Positions 1-8,341 of a stretch of 37,637 bases of DNA are shown here, piece by piece. Under the pieces are notes generated by a model. That model was given only the letters and a program-made list of their open reading frames with translations, was not told where the DNA came from and made no database searches. Every line of letters starts with the position of its first letter. Within the stretch, counting starts at the first letter, position 1. The position numbers were made by a program, and so were the translations under genes. The stretch is from Trichomonas tenax (lineage: Eukaryota; Parabasalia; Trichomonadida; Trichomonadidae). The stretch covers positions 1-37,637 of the forward strand of contig JALKBU010000479.1 in the NCBI GenBank assembly GCA_023091735.1. The letters run 5' to 3'.

Positions 1-82
1 TCATCTGGTCCTCTGTCATCATTTCATCACGTGTTGCCTTCTCATCTGTTCGTCTAATTGCATCCCATAGCTTTTTATTCAT
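1..82 (-). CDS. 5' end of an unidentified protein gene, cut by the window edge
   Basis: Read on the minus strand, an ATG at 82-80 opens a frame that stays open to the window edge, about 27 codons. It begins MNKKLWDAIRRTDEK and continues as a charged, helix-forming stretch rich in Lys, Arg, Asp and Glu, unlike the AT-rich DNA beside it. An ATG 12 nt further upstream runs straight into a stop, so the ATG at 82 is preferred. No family can be named from so few residues. The gene would be transcribed away from the small ORF at 125, leaving only about 42 bp between the two starts. Confidence 0.5.
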   Translation of the reverse strand, partial: MNKKLWDAIRRTDEKATRDEMMTEDQM

Positions 83-124
83 TTATTTATTCATTAAAGT
101 TTTGTTTTATCTCATAGATGAATA

Positions 125-424
125 ATGGATTCATTATTTATATCATCTAATCTAATTTATTTTTTATTTATTATTTTTACGGTACTTGGAGTAACCGCTT
201 TCTGTAAATATATATCAAATATATTATCATCTATGAAAACATATATGAGTTCATTTATGAGTTTCAAAAAAATAGAATGGGGCTACTGGCGACATTTCTG
301 GCACCGTTAGAACCATTCTATATATCATCCGGAGGAAAAAGAAATAATTAAAGAAGCTTCAGCATCAAGTTATGAATTATTCTGCGTTTTTATCAAAAAT
401 GTGGAAATAATATATATGATTTAA
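125..424 (+). pseudogene. Small membrane-protein-like ORF broken by an in-frame TAG
   Basis: The frame from ATG 125 runs 61 codons to TAG at 308-310. The same frame then continues open as a protein-like stretch (YHPEEKEIIKEASASSYELF) to TAA at 422-424. Residues about 10-28 are strongly hydrophobic and could form one membrane helix. The clean in-frame stop suggests either a decayed gene of about 99 codons or a genuine 61-residue peptide followed by chance coding-like sequence. No family is recognised. It ends about 30 bp before the inverted-repeat element at 453. Function unknown. Confidence 0.3.
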
Positions 425-452
425 TAAAGAATTCCAAAAAATTCGGGAACAT

Positions 453-660
453 TTTTCCTTCTGCGGTGTAGTCCCGCGACCTTCATAACTTTTTATCTGC
501 TCAATATTTTTTCGATTTGAAAGTACTTTCATGTACTTATTGATAGTTGTCTATCCAATGGTATAAGTGGCACAGTCTATATATCTATCAAATCATTGAT
601 TGCATTTCAAATCGTCCAAAAATATACGATTTCCAGCATAAATGTATGCACTACTATGCA
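453..660 (+). repeat. Left terminal inverted repeat
   Basis: This 208-bp arm pairs with 884-1091. It begins TTTTCCTTCTGCGGTGTAGT and ends at about TATGCA 655-660. Its first 116 bp match the copy at the right edge of the window with about four differences. Confidence 0.85.
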
Positions 661-688
661 GCGCTGAGGAAAGATGGTGTCTCAGCGC
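661..688. repeat. 8-bp GC-rich hairpin at the inner edge of the left arm
   Basis: GCGCTGAG at 661-668 and CTCAGCGC at 681-688 are perfect reverse complements around a 12-nt loop, directly abutting the left arm in otherwise very AT-rich DNA. The right arm has no matching hairpin, so it marks one side of the core. Confidence 0.7.
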
Positions 689-883
689 ATAATTTTTTTT
701 TTCATTGCCAAATCTAAGATTCTAAAATTTTACATTATTACAGCTGCAAATCCAAATACCATCAAATTTAATAACTTTCATGTGTATAATCGCCCTCAAA
801 TCAATTAATGAATTAGTTGCATTTTTAATTTTAAGCGTATAAGAGGCATTTGAATCAATAATACACATAAAAATATCATATGA

Positions 884-1091
884 TGCATATTAGTGCATAC
901 ATTTATGCTGGAAATCGTATATTTTTGGACGATTTGAAATGCAATCAATGATTTGATAGATATATAGACTGTGCCACTTATACCACTGGATAGACAACTA
1001 TCAATATGTACATGAAAGTACTTTCAAATCGAAAAAATATTGAGCAGATAAAAAGTTATGAAGGTCGCGGGACTACACCGCAGAAGGAAAA
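884..1091 (-). repeat. Right terminal inverted repeat
   Basis: Reverse complement of 453-660. It agrees with the 37.5-kb copy at two positions where the left arm differs (TACATATTG instead of TACTTATTG, and CCAGTGG instead of CCAATGG), so the left arm carries the private changes. Confidence 0.85.
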
Positions 1092-1200
1092 TTGTTGTCA
1101 AAAAATTCATGCGCATTCAATTCAAATTCCAAGCTTTCAAATGAATAATATTATAACATACTCTATTAGGTATATGTTAAATGAAGGCGCATAAATAAAA

Positions 1201-1245
1201 ATTTACAGCCACTTTTTGAGAGAAGCTTAAAAAGTGGCTGTAAAT
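1201..1245. repeat. Perfect 17-bp inverted repeat (stem-loop)
   Basis: ATTTACAGCCACTTTTT at 1201-1217 and its exact reverse complement at 1229-1245 flank an 11-nt loop. It lies downstream of the IFT52 stop on the minus strand, about 235 bp past it, and 110 bp after the foldback element. The rest of the gene-free stretch 1092-1479 is AT-rich and shows nothing else. It could be a tiny foldback remnant or a transcript-end structure. Confidence 0.8.
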
Positions 1246-1479
1246 TATATATATGTAATATAAAATTGCCAACATATAATTTTCATAAATATCAATTCTC
1301 TATCATATGTCTAAAATATATTCAAGCAAATCTAATAGAATATTGATTCTTAAGAGCAAATTTTGATATTTTAAAAATTCTATTTAATTTTGAAGGCAAT
1401 TAGCAGAATTATAACATATTTATCAACTTATACAATTATGATAAATAAAATCAGAATCAAAATATTAACAATTACGAGA

Positions 1480-2676
1480 TTAGTCCTGAGCTGTTCTCTT
1501 GCATCTAACAATGTACTTGAAAACGTACTCGAGGACATCCTTTGCTGATTGCTTGTCTTCTGGGAGTTTCTGGTTGACTGCCAAGATCTTAGCGGCCTGG
1601 AGAATGAACTTCTCGATGTTCTTTGGTGGTGTCTTCTGGGCGAGCATGGCGAGTCTCGCTGGCTTGGAAGCGAAGATTTCGTTGAGATCGAAGAGCTCGA
1701 GAACCGGAGGCTTTGGCTCCTTCATTTGTGGTGGAAAGACGGCTGGTGTGAGTGGTGGCAAAGCAACATCGAAAACTGGTGTGACGACATCTAATTGCTC
1801 GTTTTTAACACCAAGTGTATTTGCAAGGTTTGCGATATCAGCAACGAACCTCATATCCATGCTGAACTTGCCCTTATCGAAGTTATCAACGAGATTTGGC
1901 TTAAGCTTCTCAGATTCCTGAATGCAAGGGCGCAATCTCTCGGACATACTAATTGTGTCTGGTGTGAACCATCTCTCTGTAACTTCTGGGTTGTCTGCAT
2001 CGATCTTGTTAAGCTGGACTGATTTCTTGATGATAAGCTCAACAAGGAAAGCGAATAATCTCTCATTGTTTTCCTTCCTGAACCACTCATCGCCGAACAT
2101 AAGCGGAGCACCGATGATAGTCAGTGTACCCTTTCCGACATTTGCGTGCGAAATTGTTGGGCAGTTGAGAGGATAAGCTGATAAACCGGATGAAAGGATG
2201 GGAACTGATGGACGGTTGACTTCGAGGATGCAGCCGTTCGGATATGCGAACGAAGGGTTGTCCTCCTTGATGAACTCAGTGATAGAGTGATTTAATATAC
2301 CGTGTTGGACACTGAGCTGGTGTGGATCGACGTACTGGATGTAGACCGGTGAGATAACTGGTTCTGTAATTTTTACGCCGTACTGGCTGATGAAAGCGTT
2401 GAATCCAGCCGGGAAATTCTCAGATCCGGCCATAACGATGTTGCCACCGTTCTGGAGATAGTTGGAGAGCACTGTGGCCTCGTTTTTGTTGAGGTCGTTT
2501 CGTGGGCCTATGAACCAAATGCAGTTTACGTCCTTGAGAATTTCGTCAGTTATCTGTTGGTTTGAAGAACGAACTTCGCATGATTGTGATAATACATTTG
2601 ACATAACGCCGAGGCGTTTCTCGCGTCTTAAGTACTCACGATGGCCGGCATCGATGACAGAGACTAAAGAGCTCAT
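1480..2676 (-). CDS. IFT52: Intraflagellar transport protein 52 (IFT-B subunit)
   Basis: The 398-residue product matches the IFT52/GIFT-domain family: an N-terminal half carrying the patterns IWFIGPRNDLNKNEATVLSNYLQNGGNIV and later KGTLTIIGAPLMFGDEWF is typical of IFT52 (each spread over conserved blocks), followed by a Pro-rich linker (PPLTPAVFPPQMKEPKPPVLELFDL) and a C-terminal helical part. Human IFT52 is slightly longer, about 437 residues. IFT52 is a core IFT-B protein needed to build and maintain flagella, here presumably the trichomonad flagella. The ATG at 2676 is supported by an initiator TCATTT 11 nt upstream. No intron is visible. Confidence 0.85.
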   Translation of the reverse strand: MSSLVSVIDAGHREYLRREKRLGVMSNVLSQSCEVRSSNQQITDEILKDVNCIWFIGPRNDLNKNEATVLSNYLQNGGNIVMAGSENFPAGFNAFISQYGVKITEPVISPVYIQYVDPHQLSVQHGILNHSITEFIKEDNPSFAYPNGCILEVNRPSVPILSSGLSAYPLNCPTISHANVGKGTLTIIGAPLMFGDEWFRKENNERLFAFLVELIIKKSVQLNKIDADNPEVTERWFTPDTISMSERLRPCIQESEKLKPNLVDNFDKGKFSMDMRFVADIANLANTLGVKNEQLDVVTPVFDVALPPLTPAVFPPQMKEPKPPVLELFDLNEIFASKPARLAMLAQKTPPKNIEKFILQAAKILAVNQKLPEDKQSAKDVLEYVFKYIVRCKRTAQD

Positions 2677-2683
2677 TTTTAGA

Positions 2684-2689
2684 AAATGA
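2684..2689 (-). promoter_or_regulatory. Initiator (Inr) TCATTT of IFT52
   Basis: On the minus strand TCATTT fits the trichomonad Inr consensus TCAYWW. With the A as +1 (2687) the leader would be 11 nt, the same length inferred for three other genes here. Confidence 0.55.
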
Positions 2690-3610
2690 GAACGTTATTT
2701 ATTTTTCCTTTTTTTATCATTTTATCTTTTGATTCTAAAAATAGACTTTTAATGTGATTTTAATAAGAATGGTTTGTTTATTTTTCGTTTTTGAAGGGAT
2801 TATTTTGTGCTTTTTCTTCATTTACATAATATTCTGTACCTAACCCATTAATTATTTTTTTAAAAAAAAAAATATCTGGTCGTTTGCTTTTAGGTGTAGA
2901 TAATACAGTTGAAGCAGTGATTGATTTTAAAAAAAATTCGATTTTAGAATAGAATAGAAAAATTTTATCATGCTTGTCCATTTATTAGGGAATTTCAGTA
3001 TAGCCATTTTATAGCCTACGTTGAGGATGTTCCATTGTATGATTTCCTTTCTTATATTTTGATATTGATTTTAAGAAAACTTGTAATGAGCATACATAAT
3101 CAAATTAATAGATGATATTGTTCCTTTACATTATAGTGACGAAGTATCGTCAATGGTTTGTGATTAATACTTTACTCAAATGAATAATATATAATTTGAT
3201 CTCAAATAACATTGGGCATATACATGCTTTCAATAGATGGTTATATGTTGCCTATAAGAATAGAAATATTGAAAATTTTAAATCAAAATCATATTTGGGA
3301 AAATATTTGTTTGTAATAAATCGGAAATATAGATTAAAATCAATTCTATTAATGGTATATGCGTAGCAAAGATATTCAAATTGATATTCATATATCTAAT
3401 GCACACACTTAACACCCTATTACAACTAAGGATGTATCAAATATGCACAAAAGTTGAAGCTCTAAAAATTGAATAATAATTTTTCTTAAAATAAATATCA
3501 AAGATTTGATGATAATTTTGAGAAATTTATAAATTATATTTAAATGAAATGCTATACGTGCAATAAAAAAGCAAATTTTAAAATCAGACGTTTAAAGATT
3601 TTAAAATATA
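2690..3610. other. Gene-poor intergenic region between IFT52 and the pseudokinase
   Basis: About 930 bp of AT-rich DNA separating two divergently transcribed genes. Apart from the IFT52 initiator and the doubtful small ORF at 2778-2981, I see only homopolymer A and T runs and no repeat or RNA gene. Confidence 0.5.
2778..2981 (-). CDS. Possible small hypothetical protein, 67 residues
   Basis: An ATG-initiated frame of 67 codons with a mixed composition: a Lys/Phe-rich N-terminal half, the pattern STPKSKRPD, and a hydrophilic end NEEKAQNNPFKNEK. It crosses an A/T homopolymer run at about 2859-2872, which makes the frame fragile, and no promoter element is visible. It overlaps no other gene. 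It may be a small gene, a fragment of a decayed larger one, or chance. No family recognised. Confidence 0.25.
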   Translation of the reverse strand: MDKHDKIFLFYSKIEFFLKSITASTVLSTPKSKRPDIFFFKKIINGLGTEYYVNEEKAQNNPFKNEK

Positions 3611-6004
3611 ATGCAATCGAGATTAAATGAGTTTGAGAAGATAGAGGACTATTTTGAAGTGTCGAACAAATCATATGAAGCCTACATCGCGTCGCACAAG
3701 GTGTCAAAATGCAAATTTCTCATCACAAAGTACAATTTAGAATTGATTAACGTAGATGCGAAGGTTTTATACAAGAGATTACTATTTCTTATCAAGAACT
3801 ATCGAATGTTCAGGTGCGAGTGCGTGTTTTTCCAGGGCCATCTCGCTTCTTTGGACGTTTTAACACCAAAAATCATTGGAAAATTCATTAAATACTTCTA
3901 TGTAGTGGAGCCACTGCCGATGGTTACGTTGGCTGACTTCTCTACCGAGAATCAAATGTCGAAATCTATTCTCCTTGAAAAGTTGCCGAATTTATTATCG
4001 ACAATGGCAATGATGCACTCAGTGAAATTCGCATACATGAATATATCTCCATTCACTATCATCGTTGACGGTGTCTTTTGGCTTCGTCCGCCATCCCTTA
4101 ATCCATACGCTTCTCCGAAAAATTGCATGGCTCCTCCACCGCAGGGAGTGCGTGCAGAGTATAGATCTGTGAACGAAATGAGGTTCTACAGGGCTCCTGA
4201 GTGGAATGCGAACCCAATGTTTTGCGAATCAGATTGCTGGTCACTGGGAGCTATTCTGGCTGAGTATATGATATTTGCGGGTCCTCTGTTCGGTGCTATA
4301 AGCATTAATGACCAAATGGTGAGAACACAGATGATATGTGGCCCTGCACCGCCATTTTTAAATTGGCCGCCTGCACCGAAGTGTAGGACAACAGTTTTTC
4401 CACCAATCATTGCTGATTTGCTCAGCTATGACCCAAGGAAGCGCCCATTGATCTGTATTCATGTTTCTAACCAGATTTTGCAGTTCATCAGAGATTATAA
4501 CATTGGCGAAGAGGAAGAAGATGTTGAAGAAGAGGAAGTATATCAGCACGAGGAGGAGGCCGTTCGTGAATCACAAGCTAGCGATAATAGCCAAGAAATG
4601 GAAAAAATATCAGATTTGAACTCTTCTAACAAACTTTCTGCTACAACAAGTTCATTCGATTCTGCTATTGGTGCCGAAGATATTGAAAATGTTAACAAAT
4701 CTCCTCAAAATAGTTCCAAATCGACTCCATCATCGAAATCACTCCAAAATAGTTCCAAATCGACGCCATCACAAAAGTCTCCACAAAGCAGCTCTAAGTC
4801 AACACCATCGCCAAATTCTTTGTCCCAGAATAGCCAGAAGTCTCCTGCTGAAGACCTCATTAAGGAAGATGACATAGATGCACTCGATTCGCCATACATG
4901 AGTGATATATCAAATGCTACAGTGAGCGATGATGACAACATTTCAATTAAATCATCGAATTCACATATATCGAAGGCATCATCTGTTTCGCAGCACTCTG
5001 AGGCCATCCCTGCCTATGCGTTACCATCACAGAGCGAGGAAGAATCGAATCACTCTAAGCATGAAGAAGAAGAAAACAAGAATCAGTCACCACTTAACTC
5101 TGAGTTTTCTAACCATGAATCAGAAGAACACAACTCAGATTTGCTTGAATCTCCTCATCAGAGCTCTGGATCAAGAAAGCGTCCATCATCAAGAAGCAGC
5201 AACTCCAGATCACCGAAATCGAACTCTCCAGCATCTGTGAAATCGAATTCTAAAGATAATGATAATGCATCAGTGAAATCATCGCATTCCAATGGATCAT
5301 TGCCTAAATACGCATCTGGAGAAAAGCAAAGTTCCAACAGTTCCATTCTTGAAGATAAGCTTTCTTCATCACGCGGAAGTGTTCACGAAAGTCCTCCATA
5401 CGCTGTGTCACAGAGCGATAACGACAGTAAGTCAGTTAAATCGAATGGACCTCGTTCTTTGAAGCACTCCAACTCATCGAAGCCAAGCTATACTGTGCAG
5501 ACAGTCAAGAAGACTACGACTGTCACGAAAGATGTTTCGCCGAAGAACTCGGATTATTCATCTGCAAGATTCACAACAGAAGAAGATGATTTTGAAAAAG
5601 AAACAAAGATTAAGACTGTTAAGACTGAATCTGGAAATTCTCATGTTACTTTCTCGAGCGGCAACAACCAGTATTCTGGAAAGAGTGGATCGAGCCGCAC
5701 ATATACATATTCATCGAGCACCGATGTGCAGACAGAAACAGACATTCTCAAGGAGCGAATCAGGATTCTCGAAGAGCAGCTCAAGTCTCAGTCAAACTCT
5801 GAGGAATCAGCGAACTCAGACTCTTCTATCGATCCAACAGAGACACTCCAAGCAATCAGCAAACTCAAGCGCGACTTGAACGCAATGGACAGCGGTCTTC
5901 TTTCAGGAAGCTGCGTTGGATGCAAGACTGGATCTCAGATCGAAGAAAGCTTAGAGAAACAGGAGCAGATTCTCAACGATATGGAGCACTCCTCATCAAA
6001 TTGA
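3611..6004 (+). CDS. CMGC-type protein pseudokinase with long Ser-rich tail and coiled coil
   Basis: The 797-residue protein has a kinase fold at about 10-296 with the C-lobe landmarks FYRAPEW (APE 195-197), SDCWSLGAILAEY (207-219) and DPRKRP (274-279), in CMGC order. The catalytic motifs are lost: the HRDLKPxN position reads YMNISPFT, so the catalytic Asp, Lys and Asn become N144, S146 and T149, and DFG aligns with PPS (160-162); no Gly-rich loop is visible. Residues about 298-690 are acidic and then Ser-rich low complexity, with a repeated NSSKSTPS unit. A coiled coil lies near 700-720. It is likely a phosphorylation-regulated scaffold rather than an enzyme; its partners are unknown. The ATG at 3611 is the first in frame. 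Confidence 0.75.
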   Translation: MQSRLNEFEKIEDYFEVSNKSYEAYIASHKVSKCKFLITKYNLELINVDAKVLYKRLLFLIKNYRMFRCECVFFQGHLASLDVLTPKIIGKFIKYFYVVEPLPMVTLADFSTENQMSKSILLEKLPNLLSTMAMMHSVKFAYMNISPFTIIVDGVFWLRPPSLNPYASPKNCMAPPPQGVRAEYRSVNEMRFYRAPEWNANPMFCESDCWSLGAILAEYMIFAGPLFGAISINDQMVRTQMICGPAPPFLNWPPAPKCRTTVFPPIIADLLSYDPRKRPLICIHVSNQILQFIRDYNIGEEEEDVEEEEVYQHEEEAVRESQASDNSQEMEKISDLNSSNKLSATTSSFDSAIGAEDIENVNKSPQNSSKSTPSSKSLQNSSKSTPSQKSPQSSSKSTPSPNSLSQNSQKSPAEDLIKEDDIDALDSPYMSDISNATVSDDDNISIKSSNSHISKASSVSQHSEAIPAYALPSQSEEESNHSKHEEEENKNQSPLNSEFSNHESEEHNSDLLESPHQSSGSRKRPSSRSSNSRSPKSNSPASVKSNSKDNDNASVKSSHSNGSLPKYASGEKQSSNSSILEDKLSSSRGSVHESPPYAVSQSDNDSKSVKSNGPRSLKHSNSSKPSYTVQTVKKTTTVTKDVSPKNSDYSSARFTTEEDDFEKETKIKTVKTESGNSHVTFSSGNNQYSGKSGSSRTYTYSSSTDVQTETDILKERIRILEEQLKSQSNSEESANSDSSIDPTETLQAISKLKRDLNAMDSGLLSGSCVGCKTGSQIEESLEKQEQILNDMEHSSSN

Positions 6005-6434
6005 TTTATATTTTATAATGTGTTTTATTTTAAATAACATAAACGATGTATTTTATGAATCCATGAACTTTATGATATCATAAACAATCCATGAATTCAC
6101 ATGTTCTCTCTGTATATTCTGTTCATTTTGAAAAAAAATCAAAATATCAAGCAGTTCTTCTTCTAATATAATATTAGTTTTCTTAACAACTAAGGACAGA
6201 GTATTTGAATGAACTGAGTTCTTTATAACAAAAACATAAGCGTGAGTGTAAAATGTGATCAGAAAACATATTTTGTTTCTAAGGTTGGACACGATATATA
6301 ATGGCTTCTCAAGGCATCGGAAGTGACAATAAAAAGAGCCTTGGATATCAAAAATGGTTAATTCATTGAGGAAAATCAATGATATATATTTTTGCCATGT
6401 ATGAAAATTACATGTCAAAAAAATTAATACGTTA
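6005..6434. other. Intergenic region upstream of the RIIa protein
   Basis: About 430 AT-rich bases. Near the downstream gene there is TTACATGTCA at 6408-6417, the reverse complement of the TGACATGTAA element seen before other genes. A minus-strand ORF across this stretch looks like chance. Confidence 0.45.
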
Positions 6435-6440
6435 TCACAA
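6435..6440 (+). promoter_or_regulatory. Initiator (Inr) TCACAA of the RIIa-domain gene
   Basis: TCACAA fits TCAYWW. With A 6437 as +1 the leader to the ATG at 6446 is 9 nt. Confidence 0.55.
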
Positions 6441-6445
6441 AAAAA

Positions 6446-6664
6446 ATGGATCCAATGATTCAATCCGCGACCGCTGATCTCTCTCAGAGCCAGCGTGATG
6501 ACCTCAGGACATACGTCAGGGAGCATCCAGAAATTAGGACGATTCTCAAGGATTTCATGGCCAATTTGTTGATGGACAAACCAGAAAACACAAAGGAGTT
6601 CGCTGCTGAGTATTTCGGAAATCTACAGAAGATCACTGAACCACAGCCCGTGCAATCTGAATAA
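6446..6664 (+). CDS. Small RIIa/DPY30-type dimerisation-domain protein
   Basis: The 72-residue protein holds one helical module, about residues 15-62. It includes LRTYVREHPEIRTILKDFM and ends in KPENTKEFAAEYFGNL. This matches the RIIa/DPY30 dimerisation fold, where a KPxNxxEFxAxYF signature closes the second helix. In other eukaryotes such proteins dock A-kinase-anchoring-type helices and often sit in axonemal radial spokes; a flagellar role here is an inference helped by the nearby IFT52. A flagellar or a chromatin (DPY30) role cannot be told apart from the sequence. The stop TAA is followed by A (TAAA). Confidence 0.7.
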   Translation: MDPMIQSATADLSQSQRDDLRTYVREHPEIRTILKDFMANLLMDKPENTKEFAAEYFGNLQKITEPQPVQSE

Positions 6665-6937
6665 AATGTTTTTAATTTCTATCGAAAATTAAATTTAACA
6701 ATTCGAATTCATGATATTACTTAACTACATGCATATATACTTCCGTTTAATGTTATTTTTAATTGTAAAATTACTTCAATTTTAATTTTTGATTTTTTCA
6801 ATTTTGAATCAACCAAAATTATTCTTTAATTTGCATTTAGACAATAATAGACCGCCTAGCTTTGGACTAAAATTTGGATTTGTTATCAATAAATGAGTAT
6901 ATTTTATAAAAATCTACAAATAAAATTATATATGTAA

Positions 6938-7984
6938 TTACTCTTTCTTTTCTTCAGCTGGCTTTGCTTCCTCCTCAGGCTTCTTTTCCTTCTTTGGAGG
7001 AAGGATTTCTGGAGTTGGCTGTGCAAGAGCGAGTTTAGCGAATTGAACTGCTTGATCCAATTGCTTGTATGCACCGAGGAAGCCTGATTTGTGGACGAAT
7101 ATAGCTCCTGTGATTCCGGAAGCCTGCGATAGCTCATCATCTCTAAGTCCAGGGAATGGGAGTGCCTTTCTGAGCTCGAATCCTTTTCCTGTTCCGACAG
7201 CTTTGATGTTGTATGATCCATCGTTCCTCTGTGAGATGACGTAAAGAACCTTTGGACCATCTTCGTGCTCCTCTTCGAACCTCTTGAGGTGTTTCTCGAA
7301 ACCACAGGATTCAGAAAGAAGCATAATCTTTCCTGATTCATCGATTTCAAATCTTGATTCATAAGCACGCTTGACGACGTCCATTGCTGGAATCTGTGAG
7401 TCCAACATGTAGAGCAATCTTGCTGTGAACTCAGATCCAACCAAATCAATTGCCTTCAAGAACTGTCCATATGGATATGGATTAACAGTCTTCCAGTGTG
7501 GATTCATCAAAGCAATTCTCGCGCTGAGGCCTGTGTTGATTGAGTACGTTGGCTCTACATCTGTTGGATACATGTTGACGCCGTTATCAATGGCATCGAG
7601 TTCTTTCAAGAAAACGAAGTACATTTCGTTCCAAAGGTACTCTAAGTGGTCTCCTGGATCACGGTTGTTCTCCTTGAGGATGTTAGCGATGGCCTCCTTG
7701 CCGTGATGATAGTAAACAACGCCAGCAGCGGCACAATACGTTTCTTCGCATCCTGGGAATTTGAATTTGAACGAAAGCTGGTGATGGTCGTAACGGCGCT
7801 TCTCGTGATCGTAAATGCCGCCAACATCAGCAACGGCATCCGCTTTATCAATAAGTTCTTGATTTCTGGTGCGAATTATTTTGGCGCCTCTGAATTCCTC
7901 CGTGTTGAGAAGGACGAAGCAAGCGAAGGCATCATCAGCGTGGAATGTTTGGTCGTGAACAACAATTGTTTTTTGAACACTCAT
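6938..7984 (-). CDS. MYG1: MYG1 family exonuclease (DHH-like phosphoesterase)
   Basis: The 348-residue protein opens with VVHDQTFHADDAFACF, then DVGGIYDHEKRRYDHHQLSF: the His/Asp metal-binding motifs (HxDD and DHH) that define MYG1. Length agrees with the family, about 330-380. MYG1 is a 3'-5' RNA exonuclease in nucleolus and mitochondria of yeast and mammals; here the N terminus has no clear organelle signal. The last 25 residues are a Lys/Glu-rich tail (KKEKKPEEEAKPAEEKKE). Upstream the minus strand reads TTACTTTTCAAAAATATG, a close copy of the ribulose-phosphate 3-epimerase initiator region, giving a leader of about 13 nt. Confidence 0.88.
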   Translation of the reverse strand: MSVQKTIVVHDQTFHADDAFACFVLLNTEEFRGAKIIRTRNQELIDKADAVADVGGIYDHEKRRYDHHQLSFKFKFPGCEETYCAAAGVVYYHHGKEAIANILKENNRDPGDHLEYLWNEMYFVFLKELDAIDNGVNMYPTDVEPTYSINTGLSARIALMNPHWKTVNPYPYGQFLKAIDLVGSEFTARLLYMLDSQIPAMDVVKRAYESRFEIDESGKIMLLSESCGFEKHLKRFEEEHEDGPKVLYVISQRNDGSYNIKAVGTGKGFELRKALPFPGLRDDELSQASGITGAIFVHKSGFLGAYKQLDQAVQFAKLALAQPTPEILPPKKEKKPEEEAKPAEEKKE

Positions 7985-8040
7985 ATTTTTGAAAAGTAAC
8001 AGAAAAAAGACTATTTATTTTTTTTTTGACACTTTGCGTC

Positions 8041-8230
8041 CCCAAATGAACCACAAATGTGGAAAAGTTTGGAGGTGTTTCGGGGTGCGCGGCCCCCACC
8101 TATTATAGATGAAAGTTGGCGAAGCTTACCGGCACTTGTACGAAGCACAATCACTGAAGAAAGAACTCCTTGTTTGGGTTTTTCAGTGGTGAAAAGGTGC
8201 TCCAAAAGTGACCATTTTCGGTGGCTTTTT
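8041..8230. ncRNA. Candidate structured RNA in a GC-richer island
   Basis: Between MYG1 and NAA20 lies a stretch clearly richer in G and C than the surrounding spacers. It can form nested pairings: TTTGGAG 8068-8074 with CTCCAAA 8200-8206; GGGG 8082-8085 with CCCC 8093-8096; and CACTGAA 8152-8158 with TTCAGTG 8182-8188, with AGCAC 8144-8148 opposite GTGCT 8197-8201 (partly competing with the outer stem). A small hairpin CCAC-AAAT-GTGG sits at 8051-8062. A T run follows at 8225-8231. No snRNA, SRP, RNase P or tRNA signature was recognised, and the strand is unknown. A 64-codon minus-strand frame also crosses it. Confidence 0.35.
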
Positions 8231-8341
8231 TGATTTTATATTCATTATCAAACATTTTGTTGACAGATAGCTTATGATGATATATATTCATTGTAATGAT
8301 TACATGGTTTGATGAAAAAATATTAAAATTGAAACAGATAA

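Larger units (their letters stand above)
453..1091. mobile_element. Foldback/MITE-like element with 208-bp terminal inverted repeats
   Basis: The arm at 453-660 reappears in reverse complement at 884-1091 with only about three mismatches seen by eye (for example near 537, 557 and 654). Each arm is 208 bp and ends TTTTCCTTCT at the outer side. The 223-bp core has no credible ORF. Part of a third copy, in the left-arm orientation, lies at 37522-37637, so the arm is a dispersed repeat. No clear target-site duplication flanks the element. The architecture fits a non-autonomous transposon (MITE, solo ends of a Maverick/Polinton-like element, or a Mutator-like foldback), but the family cannot be assigned without a transposase. 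Confidence 0.75.

Noticed and set aside
1006..1194. 62-codon ORF at the end of the foldback element
   Set aside because: About half of it lies inside the right inverted-repeat arm and it runs out into flanking DNA, so it is chance.
6053..6526. 157-codon minus-strand ORF crossing the RIIa gene start
   Set aside because: Overlaps a well-supported small gene and its initiator, has non-coding composition rich in Phe, Ile and Leu, and no recognisable motif.
8011..8205. 64-codon minus-strand ORF across the GC-richer island
   Set aside because: It crosses strong pairings and has no homologue I recognise; the island is better treated as a candidate RNA, though a small protein is not excluded.
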